DNA of 64,000 nt from Elusimicrobium sp. An273. Its GTDB lineage: Bacteria; Elusimicrobiota; Elusimicrobia; Elusimicrobiales; Elusimicrobiaceae. The notes below the pieces were generated by a model that was given only the letters and a program-made list of their open reading frames with translations, searched no databases and had not been told where the DNA came from. A program made the translations under genes and the position numbers. The DNA lies in assembly GCF_002159705.1 (NCBI RefSeq), contig NZ_NFJD01000001.1, positions 186,001 to 250,000 of the forward strand, in the 5' to 3' direction. Shown piece by piece: positions 1-8,673 of the stretch. Every line of letters starts with the position of its first letter. Position 1 is the stretch's first letter.

Positions 1-1051
1 AGCGAAGGTATTGCTCATACTGATACGAATAATAAATGTCTTCTCCGTTGGGGCCCGTACTCTTCACCGGGCGGCCCAGCGCGTCCCGCTTCAACACGGT
101 CTCTTCAGAGAAAACCGTAGGGAAAAAAGCCCCTTGCTTTTGGAACGTATAGGTTTGAGAAGCAACTCTTTTTCCCTGTTTATAGGTATGAAGCACGAAA
201 ACGTTGTGATCCTTCTGTTCAATCAGAAACGGCCCTTTGGAGGCGGATTGCCCGCGCACATAAAATTCATCCGACCGGGGACATAAACTTTTCCACCCGC
301 TCTCGGCACCGCGAACGGTATGCCGCGTCAAATCAATTAAATTAATGATTCCGTCCGCCTCGTCGCAGGAAATGGACGAATTGTCCTTCATCGTGCCTTT
401 CCCCGAGCGCATAGAAGAATAGCGGTCGTGGGTATTAGCGTCGCGGGCTTCTTCGTATTGGTCGCTAAGTCCCAGCGAGTGCCCGATTTCGTGCAAACCA
501 ATCGACGAGGTGGATACTTTCCCCGCGGAGAACAGCTTAAGCCAAAAATGATCTTCCGGTAGGTAAATACGGGGTTTTCCCCCGGGAGACTCTACCCGAA
601 AATAACACCCGCCCGCCCCGGCGCCGCAATGCTCTTGCATGGTCTTAAAAGGAACGATAAAGAAAACAATATCTGCTTCTTCCTCCCTATTTACAAAATT
701 CACTTGAATGCCTTTTTGCAAAAGGGGCAGGATATCGCCAAATTCCTGCTGGCGTTTGTTTGCTTGAATAATGCTTGCGGTTTCGGTAAACCATTTATTA
801 TAGTTTTCTGCAATAATGGTTTGATATTTGTCCAGTCGGTTTTCTTTTTCTTGGGACACGGAAACATAAATACGAATCGGCTGGCCCGCCAGAATTTTGG
901 GCATCAGGTAGCGCGCCCCCATCGCGGGGGCGGCAATCGCGGGAGAATTGTTTTTTAACGGTTGGTCAAAATCCCGCATCGCCCCCCACGGCGCACTCCA
1001 CAGGCCGGGAGCCAACCCCAAAAGAAAACATAAAGATATAATCTTACGCAT
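1..1051 (-). CDS. secreted metzincin-like zinc metalloprotease (3' end outside window)
   Basis: Translating the minus strand from the ATG at 1051 gives an open frame of 350 codons that runs off the left edge, so the C-terminus is missing. The N-terminus (MRKIISLCFLLGLAPGLWSA) is a signal peptide. Residues 187-197 read HEIGHSLGLSD, which fits the metzincin zinc signature HExxHxxGxxD. The Asp as third ligand resembles snapalysin-type enzymes. A downstream RYSSM could supply the Met-turn. This suggests a secreted zinc endopeptidase. The substrate is unknown, and the exact family (M7, M10 or M43-like) cannot be told from this. A TATACT hexamer at 1092-1097 (read on the minus strand) could be its -10 box. 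Confidence 0.8.
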   Translation of the reverse strand, partial: MRKIISLCFLLGLAPGLWSAPWGAMRDFDQPLKNNSPAIAAPAMGARYLMPKILAGQPIRIYVSVSQEKENRLDKYQTIIAENYNKWFTETASIIQANKRQQEFGDILPLLQKGIQVNFVNREEEADIVFFIVPFKTMQEHCGAGAGGCYFRVESPGGKPRIYLPEDHFWLKLFSAGKVSTSSIGLHEIGHSLGLSDQYEEARDANTHDRYSSMRSGKGTMKDNSSISCDEADGIINLIDLTRHTVRGAESGWKSLCPRSDEFYVRGQSASKGPFLIEQKDHNVFVLHTYKQGKRVASQTYTFQKQGAFFPTVFSEETVLKRDALGRPVKSTGPNGEDIYYSYQYEQYLR

Positions 1052-1108
1052 ACCGTTTCCCGTTCGTTTTCTCCAAATTCACTGTTACTAATAGTATAGG
1101 GTTTTTTC

Positions 1109-1140
1109 AAAAAAACCACCCCCCTTTTGCAAGGGGGGTG
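1109..1140 (-). terminator. Rho-independent terminator of the MscS-type gene
   Basis: A 10-bp perfect stem (1117-1126 with 1131-1140, loop TTGC) is followed on the minus strand by seven T. It lies 15 nt after the stop of the gene ending at 1156. Confidence 0.85.
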
Positions 1141-1155
1141 CCGTGCACAAGCGGT

Positions 1156-1836
1156 CTATTTTTCTTCTTTTTTAAAGAGTTCTCTTAAAAAATCCGCCAC
1201 CAGCTCTTTAGAACCAAGCCCGACTCCAATGCCAAAGGCAAGCCCCAAAGAAGCCAGCACAATAATGACCACATTATTTACCAACTGGTTGGCAAAGCCC
1301 AAATTTTCCACCGCAATCAACGCACAGAAAAACACAATAAAGATGTTTACCGCTTTGGAAATAAAGAACCCGCCTTTTAAATTGTTGGCTTGAGCGGAGT
1401 TTTCAATAATGTTGCCCATCAACTTGCCAAACAACAGCCCCGCAAACAAAATCAACACCGACACAAACAGCGTGGGGATAAATTCCAAAAATTGCGTAAA
1501 CAAATTGCGGATAATATCCAAATGCAGCACTTCGGCCGCCAATACCACGGCATAAAAGATCACCGCCCACGCCAGCACGAAGGAAATAATATAGGTAGGC
1601 GATTTGCCCAGCCCAAAACGCACGCACAGCTCGTTAATGCCGAGTTTTGAGGTTTTGTCGTCAAACGAAATTTTATTTAAAATTTTCTTAACGTAAGATC
1701 CCACAAACCGGGAAATATACAAACCGATTACCAAAATCAATACCGCCACAACGAGTGCCGCCAGCACCTTCAAACTGCTCTGGCCCACCTGCAGCAGGTG
1801 CGCGCTGACTTGTGTGGAAATGGCTTCTAAATCCAT
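1156..1836 (-). CDS. small mechanosensitive-channel-like membrane protein (MscS pore region, no beta domain)
   Basis: This is a 226-aa protein. It has an N-terminal hydrophobic helix (about residues 22-45), further membrane segments, and a C-terminal Gly/Ala-rich helix (LGLAFGIGVGLGSKELVADF). That helix is like the pore-lining TM3 of MscS-type channels and the 'conserved TM helix' family. It stops soon after the pore helix, so the cytoplasmic beta domain and vestibule of true MscS are absent. The ATG at 1836 is chosen because GGAGGG sits just upstream; a longer reading to 1920 would run into the recG start. It probably releases solutes under turgor stress, but this is inferred. It is divergent from recG and followed by its own terminator. 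Confidence 0.75.
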   Translation of the reverse strand: MDLEAISTQVSAHLLQVGQSSLKVLAALVVAVLILVIGLYISRFVGSYVKKILNKISFDDKTSKLGINELCVRFGLGKSPTYIISFVLAWAVIFYAVVLAAEVLHLDIIRNLFTQFLEFIPTLFVSVLILFAGLLFGKLMGNIIENSAQANNLKGGFFISKAVNIFIVFFCALIAVENLGFANQLVNNVVIIVLASLGLAFGIGVGLGSKELVADFLRELFKKEEK

Positions 1837-1896
1837 AAGAGTACCCTCCTTTTTTTTAATTGTAGCATATATTATTTGTAAAATAAGTATATACGT

Positions 1897-3993
1897 ATGA
1901 CGGCAACCACCCAAATCCAATTTTTAAAAGGCATCGGCCCGGCCAAAGCCAAACTCTTTGAGCGTTTGGAAATCCACACCGTGGAAGATTTGCTGCACTA
2001 CTATCCGCGCACCTACCAAGACCGCCGGCTGGATACGCCCCCCAACGAATATAATTCCGATGCGCTGGTCGTATTCAAAGGCCGCGTACTGCGCACGCAG
2101 GAAATACCGGCCCGCAGCGTGCTTATTTTTAAAGCGTTTTTGGAAAACGAAAAGGGCGAACACGTGGAATGTACCTGGTTTAAACGGCGGATGTACCGCG
2201 GATTTCGGTTTGACCCGTTCGGCACGCTTAAAAAAGATTTTAAAATGAATCAGGAAGTATGGGTGATTGGCAAGCGGGACGATAAAAACAATTTTTTCGG
2301 CAATAAAATTACGGTGGACGAGCATTACCCGGCGGCCGACGCTCTAACCAAACTGCACGCCGGACGGCTGACCCCCATTTACGGCCTTACCGAAGGACTG
2401 ACCAACAAACAGTTTCGCCAGTTTGTTTACGAAGCGCTGCAAACCAGCTCGCTGGAGCGGGAGCCGGAAGTTCTGCCGCCGGACTTGCTGTCCAAACGCA
2501 AGTTGCTAAGCGCGCCGCAGGCGCTGAAAGCGGTGCATTTTCCCAATTCGCTGGCCGAGCTGCAAAACGCCCGCACCCGCCTGGCGTATGAAGAATTTTT
2601 GCTGTTGGCCACGGCCTGGGGCATTAAACGCACGCAAACCAAAATTCTGGCCAAAGACTATTCTTACCAAATTAAAAAAACGCTTCTTACCCCTTTCCGC
2701 CAGCAGCTGGGATTTGAATTTACCAACAGCCAGAAAAAAGTAATCAACGAAATTTTTAAAGACTTATGCTCCCCCCGCCCCATGAACCGCCTGCTGCAAG
2801 GGGATGTGGGTTCCGGCAAAACGGTGGTGGCCCTGTGCGCCATGCTGTTGGCGGCCGAGAACGGCTACCAAGCGGCCCTGATGGCGCCCACCGAAATCTT
2901 GGCGGAGCAGCACTTTTTAACATTTAAACGCCTGCTAAGCGGCCTTAACGTAAATATAGCGGTGCTGACCTCCAGCACCAAAACGGCCGCCCGCAAAAAA
3001 ATTTTAAAAGAACTGGCAGAAGGGGAAATTGACATTTTGGTGGGCACCCACGCCGTCATTCAGGACGAAGTACAATTTCATAACCTGCGCCTGGCCGTTA
3101 TTGACGAGCAACACCGCTTTGGCGTCAAACAGCGCAGCCGCCTAAAAGAAAAAACGGCCAAGCTGGATTTGCTGACCATGACGGCCACCCCCATTCCCCG
3201 CACCTTGGCCTTGGCTTTTTACGGCGATTTGGAAGTATCCACCTTAAACGAACTTCCCCCCGGCCGCCAGCCCATTCGCACCGAGTCGGCCACCTCCAAG
3301 CTGGCCTACGACCGCGTGCGGGAAGAAGTTCAAAAAGGACGGCAGGCCTATATCGTTTTCCCTTTAATTGAAGAAAGCGAAAAAATTTCCGCCAAAGCCG
3401 TTACGGAAGAATTTGAAAAACTCAAAAAAGTGTTTCCGCAGTTCCGGCTGGCTATTTTGCACGGGCAGATGAGCCAAGCCGAAAAAGAAAATGTCATGGC
3501 GGATTTTGCCGCCCATAAAACCGATATTTTGGTAGCCACCCCCGTGATTGAAGTGGGGATAGACGTCAAAAACGCAACCGTTATGGTGATTGAAAATGCG
3601 GAGCGGTTTGGCCTGGCCAGCCTGCACCAGCTGCGCGGGCGGGTGGGCCGCGGCGAGCACGAAAGTTATTGTATTTTGGTGCCCCAGCACCCCGGCAGCG
3701 TGGCCAAGGAACGGGTGGATATCATTTGCGCGACGCGGGACGGATTTAAAATCGGCGAGCGGGATATGCAGCTAAGAGGCCCGGGCGAAATTTTGGGAAC
3801 GCGCCAAAGCGGGGAACTGGAATTTAAAGCCGGGGATATTTTTAAAGACAAAGACATCCTCTACTGGGCCATAGAAGACCGCGACGCACTCCTCTCCCAA
3901 GACCCTTCCCTCACAGCGCCCGAGCATGCACGTTTTCGGCAAAAACTGGTGGAGTTATATCAGAAAGACTGGCACTTAATTGATTTAAGCTAA
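1897..3993 (+). CDS. recG: ATP-dependent DNA helicase RecG
   Basis: This 698-aa protein has the normal length for RecG, the superfamily 2 helicase that reverses stalled forks and migrates branched DNA. The N-terminal part is the wedge/OB-fold. Walker A (GDVGSGKT) is near residue 303. The DEQHRFGVKQR box, typical of RecG, is near 404. TATPIPRTLA and the late QLRGRVGRG motif complete the helicase core. No Shine-Dalgarno precedes the ATG: the upstream bases are AT-rich, with TAAAAT ending 12 nt before the start. The message is therefore probably leaderless or nearly so. The gene is convergent with the ankyrin gene and ends in a shared palindromic terminator. Confidence 0.97.
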   Translation: MTATTQIQFLKGIGPAKAKLFERLEIHTVEDLLHYYPRTYQDRRLDTPPNEYNSDALVVFKGRVLRTQEIPARSVLIFKAFLENEKGEHVECTWFKRRMYRGFRFDPFGTLKKDFKMNQEVWVIGKRDDKNNFFGNKITVDEHYPAADALTKLHAGRLTPIYGLTEGLTNKQFRQFVYEALQTSSLEREPEVLPPDLLSKRKLLSAPQALKAVHFPNSLAELQNARTRLAYEEFLLLATAWGIKRTQTKILAKDYSYQIKKTLLTPFRQQLGFEFTNSQKKVINEIFKDLCSPRPMNRLLQGDVGSGKTVVALCAMLLAAENGYQAALMAPTEILAEQHFLTFKRLLSGLNVNIAVLTSSTKTAARKKILKELAEGEIDILVGTHAVIQDEVQFHNLRLAVIDEQHRFGVKQRSRLKEKTAKLDLLTMTATPIPRTLALAFYGDLEVSTLNELPPGRQPIRTESATSKLAYDRVREEVQKGRQAYIVFPLIEESEKISAKAVTEEFEKLKKVFPQFRLAILHGQMSQAEKENVMADFAAHKTDILVATPVIEVGIDVKNATVMVIENAERFGLASLHQLRGRVGRGEHESYCILVPQHPGSVAKERVDIICATRDGFKIGERDMQLRGPGEILGTRQSGELEFKAGDIFKDKDILYWAIEDRDALLSQDPSLTAPEHARFRQKLVELYQKDWHLIDLS

Positions 3994-4028
3994 TAAAAAA
4001 CCTGCTTTTAAAAGCAGGTTTTTTATTA
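3991..4028. terminator. bidirectional terminator between recG and the ankyrin gene
   Basis: A 38-bp perfect palindrome contains the stem ACCTGCTTTT/AAAAGCAGGT flanked by A and T runs on both sides. It serves both converging genes. The recG stop (TAA, 3991-3993) and the ankyrin stop (TAA read from 4026-4028) both lie at its edges. Confidence 0.93.
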
Positions 4029-4670
4029 GGGGATCGGAAAAATAAGCGGTTCCTCAACCGGTTTTGGCTTAGATGCGGGAACAGAAGAAGCGGGCTTCGC
4101 CGCTTGTTTCTTTGCGGGCTTCGGTTTGGGGCAAGCGCTGATAATTTGTTTCGGCGTCTTTCCCTTGGAATTTGGCAAAGTGGGGTTAGCACCGTGTTCC
4201 AGCAAATAATTATACACACGGAAGTTACATTTTAAAGCTGCCAGATGAAGCGGCGTATTGCGGTCATTTATTTCTTCTTTATCTCCCCGCCGCCTCATAT
4301 TCAACAGGCGTTTGGTCAAAGCGGGGTCTTCTTCCGAAGTAAGGCGCACTAACAAACGTACCATTGGTTCATCGTCATTGGACACCGCGATATGCAGTGC
4401 ATTGCCGGGTTGGGCGATATTGCCTAAACGGGAAAAAGAATCCGCCAGCAAACTCACCATTTTAAGGTTTCGCGTTTCCACCGCCACCAAAAAAGGCGTC
4501 ATACCGCGTTTGTCTGCCGTAAAAACCAAGATTTTGTTCTTGGACAGCATTTCTTCTACCCGCTGGCTGTTGCCGTTGCGCACCGCCGCAAAAAATTCAT
4601 CCACTTCTTTTGCCTGACCGGACGAAACGCTCAACAATAAAAATAAACCAATTAATAAAAATGTTTTCAT
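4026..4670 (-). CDS. secreted ankyrin-repeat protein
   Basis: This is a 214-aa protein with a clear signal peptide (MKTFLLIGLFLLLSVSSGQA). Ankyrin-like repeats follow: GMTPFLVAVETRNLKMVSLL, NALHIAVSNDDEPMVRLLV and NTPLHLAALKCNFRVYNYLL, then EHGANP and KGKTP. It closes with a Lys/Pro/Ala-rich tail. Ankyrin repeats bind other proteins. The signal peptide points to the periplasm or the outside of the cell, so it may act as a periplasmic scaffold or inhibitor; the partner is unknown. The gene stands alone and starts without a Shine-Dalgarno, just after a -10-like TAAACT. Confidence 0.88.
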   Translation of the reverse strand: MKTFLLIGLFLLLSVSSGQAKEVDEFFAAVRNGNSQRVEEMLSKNKILVFTADKRGMTPFLVAVETRNLKMVSLLADSFSRLGNIAQPGNALHIAVSNDDEPMVRLLVRLTSEEDPALTKRLLNMRRRGDKEEINDRNTPLHLAALKCNFRVYNYLLEHGANPTLPNSKGKTPKQIISACPKPKPAKKQAAKPASSVPASKPKPVEEPLIFPIP

Positions 4671-4682
4671 TTTTTTAGTTTA
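4671..4682 (-). promoter_or_regulatory. leaderless-type promoter of the ankyrin gene
   Basis: Read on the minus strand, TAAACT is followed by six A and then the ATG. A transcription start about 7 nt after the -10 box would fall on the start codon itself. No Shine-Dalgarno is present. Confidence 0.5.
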
Positions 4683-4714
4683 ATCTATTTTCTTTCCTTT
4701 TACAAGCCATAAAT

Positions 4715-4743
4715 AAAGCGGCCGGGGAAAACCGGCCGCTTTT
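4715..4743 (-). terminator. terminator of the kdsC-tmk-holB-metG operon
   Basis: A GC-rich stem AAAGCGGCCGG/CCGGCCGCTTT with a 6-nt loop lies 17 nt past the metG stop. On the minus strand it is followed by TTTATTTAT. Confidence 0.85.
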
Positions 4744-4759
4744 ATACATCAGATTTTCT

Positions 4760-6271
4760 CTATTTTTTATCGGCTTCCAACCGCGGAAACAGCGGCGGAT
4801 ATTTTTCAATTTTTCCCGGCAGCAGGCGTTTTTGCATTTCCTTGGCTACCGTAGGCATAAACGGCTCCAGCCACACGGCCACCTTGCGCAGGCACGCCAC
4901 CAGCTCCAGCAAAACGGCTTTGGCCGCTTCGGGGTCGGTTTTGGCAAGTTCCCAGGGCTTTTTGGTATCCACCAATTTGTTTAAATCGCTGGCAAAGCCG
5001 TAGATGTTTTCAAGCACCTTGTCAAAAGCCAGCTGGTCGTAAGCGGCATCAATGGCTTTTTCCACTTCGGCCGACTTGGCAAGGAGCGGATAGTCGCCTT
5101 CAATTTTTTCCGGCAGCTCGCCGATGTTTTTGGCCGCCATATTAAGCGTGCGGGAAAGCAGGTTGCCGATGTTGTTGGCCAAGTCGGAATTGTAGCGGTT
5201 TTTAAAGCTTTCCATAGAAAAATCGCCGTCTTGCCCGAAAGGCACCTCGCGGAATAAAAACGCCCGCAGCGGATCCACACCGTACTGCGCGGCCACTTTG
5301 GCGGGGTCAATGATGTTGCCCAGCGATTTGGACATTTTTTCCCCTTCCACCGTCCACCAGCCGTGGGCAAACACTTTTTTCGGAAGAGGCAGCCCCAGCG
5401 CCATTAACACTGCCGGCCAAATGACTGTGTGGAAACGGAAAATTTCTTTGCCCACCATATGCAAGTCCGCCGGCCACAAATCTTCAAATTTGTCCGCGCG
5501 GATTTGTTTCAGCTGCGCTTCGTGCAAGGTTTTGTCTTCGCACAAGACGGTGCCGTATCCTGCGGCGGAAATATAGTTGATCAGCGCGTCAAACCACACG
5601 TAAATGGTGTGGTGCGGGTTGCTGGGCACGGGGATGCCCCACGCCACTTTGGTGCGCGTGACGGACAAGTCCTGCAATCCGCCTTTTACAAAGTTGATAA
5701 TTTCGTGCGCGCGGGTTTTGGGGCTTAAAAATTCGGGGTGTTCCTCATAGTATTTCAGCAGCGGTTTTTCATAGCGGGACAGTTTAAAAAAGTACGTTTC
5801 CTCGTGCACTTCGGTCAGCGGGCGTTTGTGCACGGGGCAGAGGTTGCCTTCCAAAATTTCGCTTTCGTTGTAGTATTGCTCGCAGGAGAGGCAGTATTTG
5901 CCGGAGTAGGAACCCAAATAAATATCGCCGCTTTTTAACAGTTTTTCAAAAATGGCCTGTACCACCTGTTCGTGTTTTTTATCGGTGGTGCGGATGAAAT
6001 CGTCGTAGGAAATGTTAAGCGTTTTCCACAGGGCTTTGTATTTGTCCGAAACTTCATCTGCCCATTGTTTGGGCGTTACACCGGCGGCGGTGGCGGATTT
6101 TTCAATGTTGGCGCCGTGTTCGTCGGTACCGGTCAAAAAGCGTACGTCAAAGCCTTTTTGGCGTTTATAGCGCGCCAGCACATCTTGGGCGATGGTGGTG
6201 TAGGCATGGCCGATGTGCGGCACCGAATTGACGTAGTAAATAGGGGTGGTGATATAGAATTTCTTGGTCAT
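4760..6271 (-). CDS. metG: methionyl-tRNA synthetase
   Basis: This 503-aa class I synthetase charges tRNA-Met. The HIGH motif is at 19-22 and KMSKS at 312-316. A single zinc knuckle (CLSC followed by CPVH) lies in the connective domain. The length and the absence of a C-terminal EMAPII-like tRNA-binding domain fit the short monomeric type. It lies 12 nt after holB and is the last gene of a four-gene operon (kdsC, tmk, holB, metG). A tmk-holB-metG arrangement is also familiar from Firmicutes. Confidence 0.97.
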   Translation of the reverse strand: MTKKFYITTPIYYVNSVPHIGHAYTTIAQDVLARYKRQKGFDVRFLTGTDEHGANIEKSATAAGVTPKQWADEVSDKYKALWKTLNISYDDFIRTTDKKHEQVVQAIFEKLLKSGDIYLGSYSGKYCLSCEQYYNESEILEGNLCPVHKRPLTEVHEETYFFKLSRYEKPLLKYYEEHPEFLSPKTRAHEIINFVKGGLQDLSVTRTKVAWGIPVPSNPHHTIYVWFDALINYISAAGYGTVLCEDKTLHEAQLKQIRADKFEDLWPADLHMVGKEIFRFHTVIWPAVLMALGLPLPKKVFAHGWWTVEGEKMSKSLGNIIDPAKVAAQYGVDPLRAFLFREVPFGQDGDFSMESFKNRYNSDLANNIGNLLSRTLNMAAKNIGELPEKIEGDYPLLAKSAEVEKAIDAAYDQLAFDKVLENIYGFASDLNKLVDTKKPWELAKTDPEAAKAVLLELVACLRKVAVWLEPFMPTVAKEMQKRLLPGKIEKYPPLFPRLEADKK

Positions 6272-6283
6272 ATGTTCTCCGTA

Positions 6284-7288
6284 TTAAAAAATCTGCACGT
6301 TTAAGCCGTCTAAACTCATCAGTGCGGTTTCCAGCACCAACGCGGGCGATACGTTGCGCCCGATACTGCGCTTGTAGGTTTCAAATTGGTTGAGCACCTG
6401 CTGCAGCCGGCGTTGTTCGCGCGGGTCTTGCGTTTGCGTCCACCGGCGGTGAAGCGCGCAAATCAGCACGTCCAGCACCGCCTGCGCTTCCTGCCGGGCC
6501 GCCACTAATGTGCGCGAGAGCCCCGCCGCCACGCTGCACGGCCCCTGCGGCGTGCCGAACTGGCCATTTTGCAACAGTTCCAACGCTTCCGCCGCTTTGA
6601 GCGCCCCCGACACGGAACCGCCGCTGTAGCGGGCGCATAAATCGGGATCCGGTACGTCCGCCCCTGTGTTTTTTAAAATTTGCGTTACGTTTTCCTGCGA
6701 AAGCGGCGCAAACGCCAGCGGCTGACAGCGCGACAAAATGGTTTTAAGCATGGTGGCGCGCTTGTTGGTAATTAAAATCCAAACGGTTTTATAGGGCGGC
6801 TCTTCAATAAATTTAAGTAGCGCATTGGCGGCCGCGCCCTGCATGGTCTGCGCCTGATCTATAATCAGCACCTTCCACCCGCCGCCCACGGCTTTTTGCT
6901 GGGATTTGGCGGTTACGTCGCGGATGGTATCCACATTGATGTGCTGCTGTTTGGCGATTTCTTTTTCCAGTTCGTCTTCGTAACCCTTGCTGGAAAAATC
7001 TTTCTTCACTTCCAGCCGCGCCTGGTACGTAAAATCCACAAATGTAACATCCGGATGTGTTCCCTTGGCAATGGCCTGGCAGCTGGCGCACACGCCGCAG
7101 GCGTCCCCCGTTTGGCGGGCCTGCGGATCCAGACAGTTGAGCGCCTGCGCAAATAAAACCGCCGCGCGGGCTTTGCCCACGCCGTCCGGCCCGTAAAACA
7201 AAAGAGCTCCCGGAACTTTTTGCGCTCCGGCCAGCTTTTTTAAATACGAGGAGGCTTTTTCCTGCCCCAGGATATCGGCAAACGGCAT
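6284..7288 (-). CDS. holB: DNA polymerase III delta' subunit
   Basis: This is a 334-aa clamp-loader subunit. The N-terminus MPFADILGQEKA is typical of delta'. A P-loop (GPDGVGKA) is near residue 34, a zinc cluster CGVCASC follows, and the SRC motif (LSRCQ) is retained. The Walker B-like stretch LIIDQAQTM lacks the usual DEAD-type acidic pair, in keeping with delta' not hydrolysing ATP. Its start codon shares one base with the tmk stop (TAATG), so the two are probably translationally coupled. Confidence 0.95.
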   Translation of the reverse strand: MPFADILGQEKASSYLKKLAGAQKVPGALLFYGPDGVGKARAAVLFAQALNCLDPQARQTGDACGVCASCQAIAKGTHPDVTFVDFTYQARLEVKKDFSSKGYEDELEKEIAKQQHINVDTIRDVTAKSQQKAVGGGWKVLIIDQAQTMQGAAANALLKFIEEPPYKTVWILITNKRATMLKTILSRCQPLAFAPLSQENVTQILKNTGADVPDPDLCARYSGGSVSGALKAAEALELLQNGQFGTPQGPCSVAAGLSRTLVAARQEAQAVLDVLICALHRRWTQTQDPREQRRLQQVLNQFETYKRSIGRNVSPALVLETALMSLDGLNVQIF

Positions 7289-7905
7289 TAATCTATAATA
7301 TGGTGCTCTTCCAACAATTTTAACACGCGGGCCTGAATATCGCGGATGTTTTTATCGGCGTCAATCAAATACGCATGGGGCGTGCGGTCAATCATTTCCA
7401 AATACCCTTTGCGCATTTTTTGGCGGAAGGCCAGGTCTTCCTGTTCCAAACGGTCGGAAAACAAATACTCGCCGCGTTCGGTAAAATACTTGTCGGACAT
7501 TAAAAAAACAAGCGTTAAATCGGGCTGCGTATCTTGGGTAGCGATTTTATTGAGAATATCAATCGTCTCCAGCGCAATGCCGCGCCCATACCCCTGATAG
7601 GCGCAAGTAGACATGGTGTAGCGCTCGCAGATGACGGTTTTTCCTTCCGCCAACGCCGGAAGAATTTTTTCCTGCGTATGTTGGGCCCGGGAAGCTTCAT
7701 ATAGCAAAAGCTCCGCCAGCGGGCGTACATCCAGCCCCGGCTCCAATACGATTTGGCGGATCCGCTCCGCCGTGGGCGTTCCCCCCGGTTCGCGCGTTAA
7801 AATAACGTCTTTCCCGCGCGCCACCAGCTGGTTATAAAGCATTTTGGCTTGGGTGGATTTGCCGCAGCGGTCGGGGCCTTCCAATACAATAAATTTTCCT
7901 CTCAT
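7288..7905 (-). CDS. tmk: thymidylate kinase
   Basis: This 205-aa protein phosphorylates dTMP to dTDP. The P-loop GPDRCGKST is near the N-terminus. The TREPGGT motif, the DRY-like ERYTMSTCAYQGYG and the LID region (SDRLEQEDLAF) follow in the normal order. The ATG at 7905 is preferred because GGGGA lies 6 nt upstream; a TTG four codons earlier is also in frame. The gene is in operon with kdsC (16 nt gap) and holB (1-nt overlap). Confidence 0.95.
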   Translation of the reverse strand: MRGKFIVLEGPDRCGKSTQAKMLYNQLVARGKDVILTREPGGTPTAERIRQIVLEPGLDVRPLAELLLYEASRAQHTQEKILPALAEGKTVICERYTMSTCAYQGYGRGIALETIDILNKIATQDTQPDLTLVFLMSDKYFTERGEYLFSDRLEQEDLAFRQKMRKGYLEMIDRTPHAYLIDADKNIRDIQARVLKLLEEHHIID

Positions 7906-7921
7906 AGTTGTCCCCAAATGC

Positions 7922-8521
7922 TTACGCCAAGCCTTCCTGCGAGGTAATGACTTCCATTTCCGGGCGTTTGCCCGACGTCCAGGCCGAAGCTTCCACCTGC
8001 TCCAAAATAGGGGCCAGTTTCCCTTGGGCGTTTAGGATAAAATCAATAATTTCGCGGTAGGCGCCGTCTCCTCCCACGCGTTTTGTAATATAATGGGCAT
8101 GTTTTTTGACGCAGTCCAACGCGTTTGGCACCGTGGCGGCAAAGCCGACTTCGGCCAACAGCGGGATATCGGTGATATCGTCTCCGATATAGGCTACTTC
8201 TTCCGCGGTCAGGTTTTCTTTTTCCAGAATATCGTTCAGCGGGCCGATTTTGGTCAAAAACCCTTGGTACATGTATTTAAACCCCAGATTTTTGGCTCGT
8301 GCCACCGTAGTGGGGTGGCGCCGGCCGGTGATGATGCCGCACACAATGTGGGCGCTGTGGCAGAGCAGTACGGCAATGCCGTCCTGCGTGTGAAAAGATT
8401 TAAATTCGTCTATTTTACCGTCGTCCCGCACGAAAAAGTTTACTTTTCCGTCCGTTAAAATACCGTCCACGTCGGTTAAAATGGCTTTGATTTTTTGAGC
8501 CCGTTTAATTGCTTCTTCCAT
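7922..8521 (-). CDS. kdsC: 3-deoxy-D-manno-octulosonate 8-phosphate phosphatase (KdsC-type HAD phosphatase)
   Basis: This 199-aa HAD-superfamily protein has nucleophile motif TDVDGILTDG (Asp17, Asp19), then IITGR and YIGDDITDIPLL. These are the class C0 signatures of the KdsC family. KdsC dephosphorylates KDO-8-phosphate in LPS inner-core synthesis, which agrees with the LPS export genes in the window. It has a C-terminal extension of about 30 residues beyond the usual KdsC end. It is the first gene of the operon and starts 9 nt after an extended -10 box, so its leader is very short. Confidence 0.88.
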   Translation of the reverse strand: MEEAIKRAQKIKAILTDVDGILTDGKVNFFVRDDGKIDEFKSFHTQDGIAVLLCHSAHIVCGIITGRRHPTTVARAKNLGFKYMYQGFLTKIGPLNDILEKENLTAEEVAYIGDDITDIPLLAEVGFAATVPNALDCVKKHAHYITKRVGGDGAYREIIDFILNAQGKLAPILEQVEASAWTSGKRPEMEVITSQEGLA

Positions 8522-8539
8522 ATATAAGGTATTATACCA
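8522..8539 (-). promoter_or_regulatory. extended -10 promoter of kdsC operon
   Basis: The minus strand reads TGGTATAAT, an extended -10 (TGN plus consensus TATAAT), ending 9 nt before the kdsC ATG. No Shine-Dalgarno fits between them. Confidence 0.65.
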
Positions 8540-8633
8540 AATATCGTTTCCGGCAAGATAAGCTCCCGCCCTATGCTTCTTTCGGTCTGTGCAGCCGCAC
8601 GGCGCCGGTTTCAGCGGCTTTTATGCCCCTCTA

Positions 8634-8660
8634 CAAAAAACGAGCCTTCCGGCCCGTTTT
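8634..8660 (-). terminator. terminator of the prepilin gene
   Basis: Minus strand: stem AACGGGCC/GGCTCGTT with one G-U pair and a GGAA loop, followed by TTTTTTG. It lies 13 nt past the prepilin stop. Confidence 0.8.
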
Positions 8661-8673
8661 CAATTTTCCTTTT

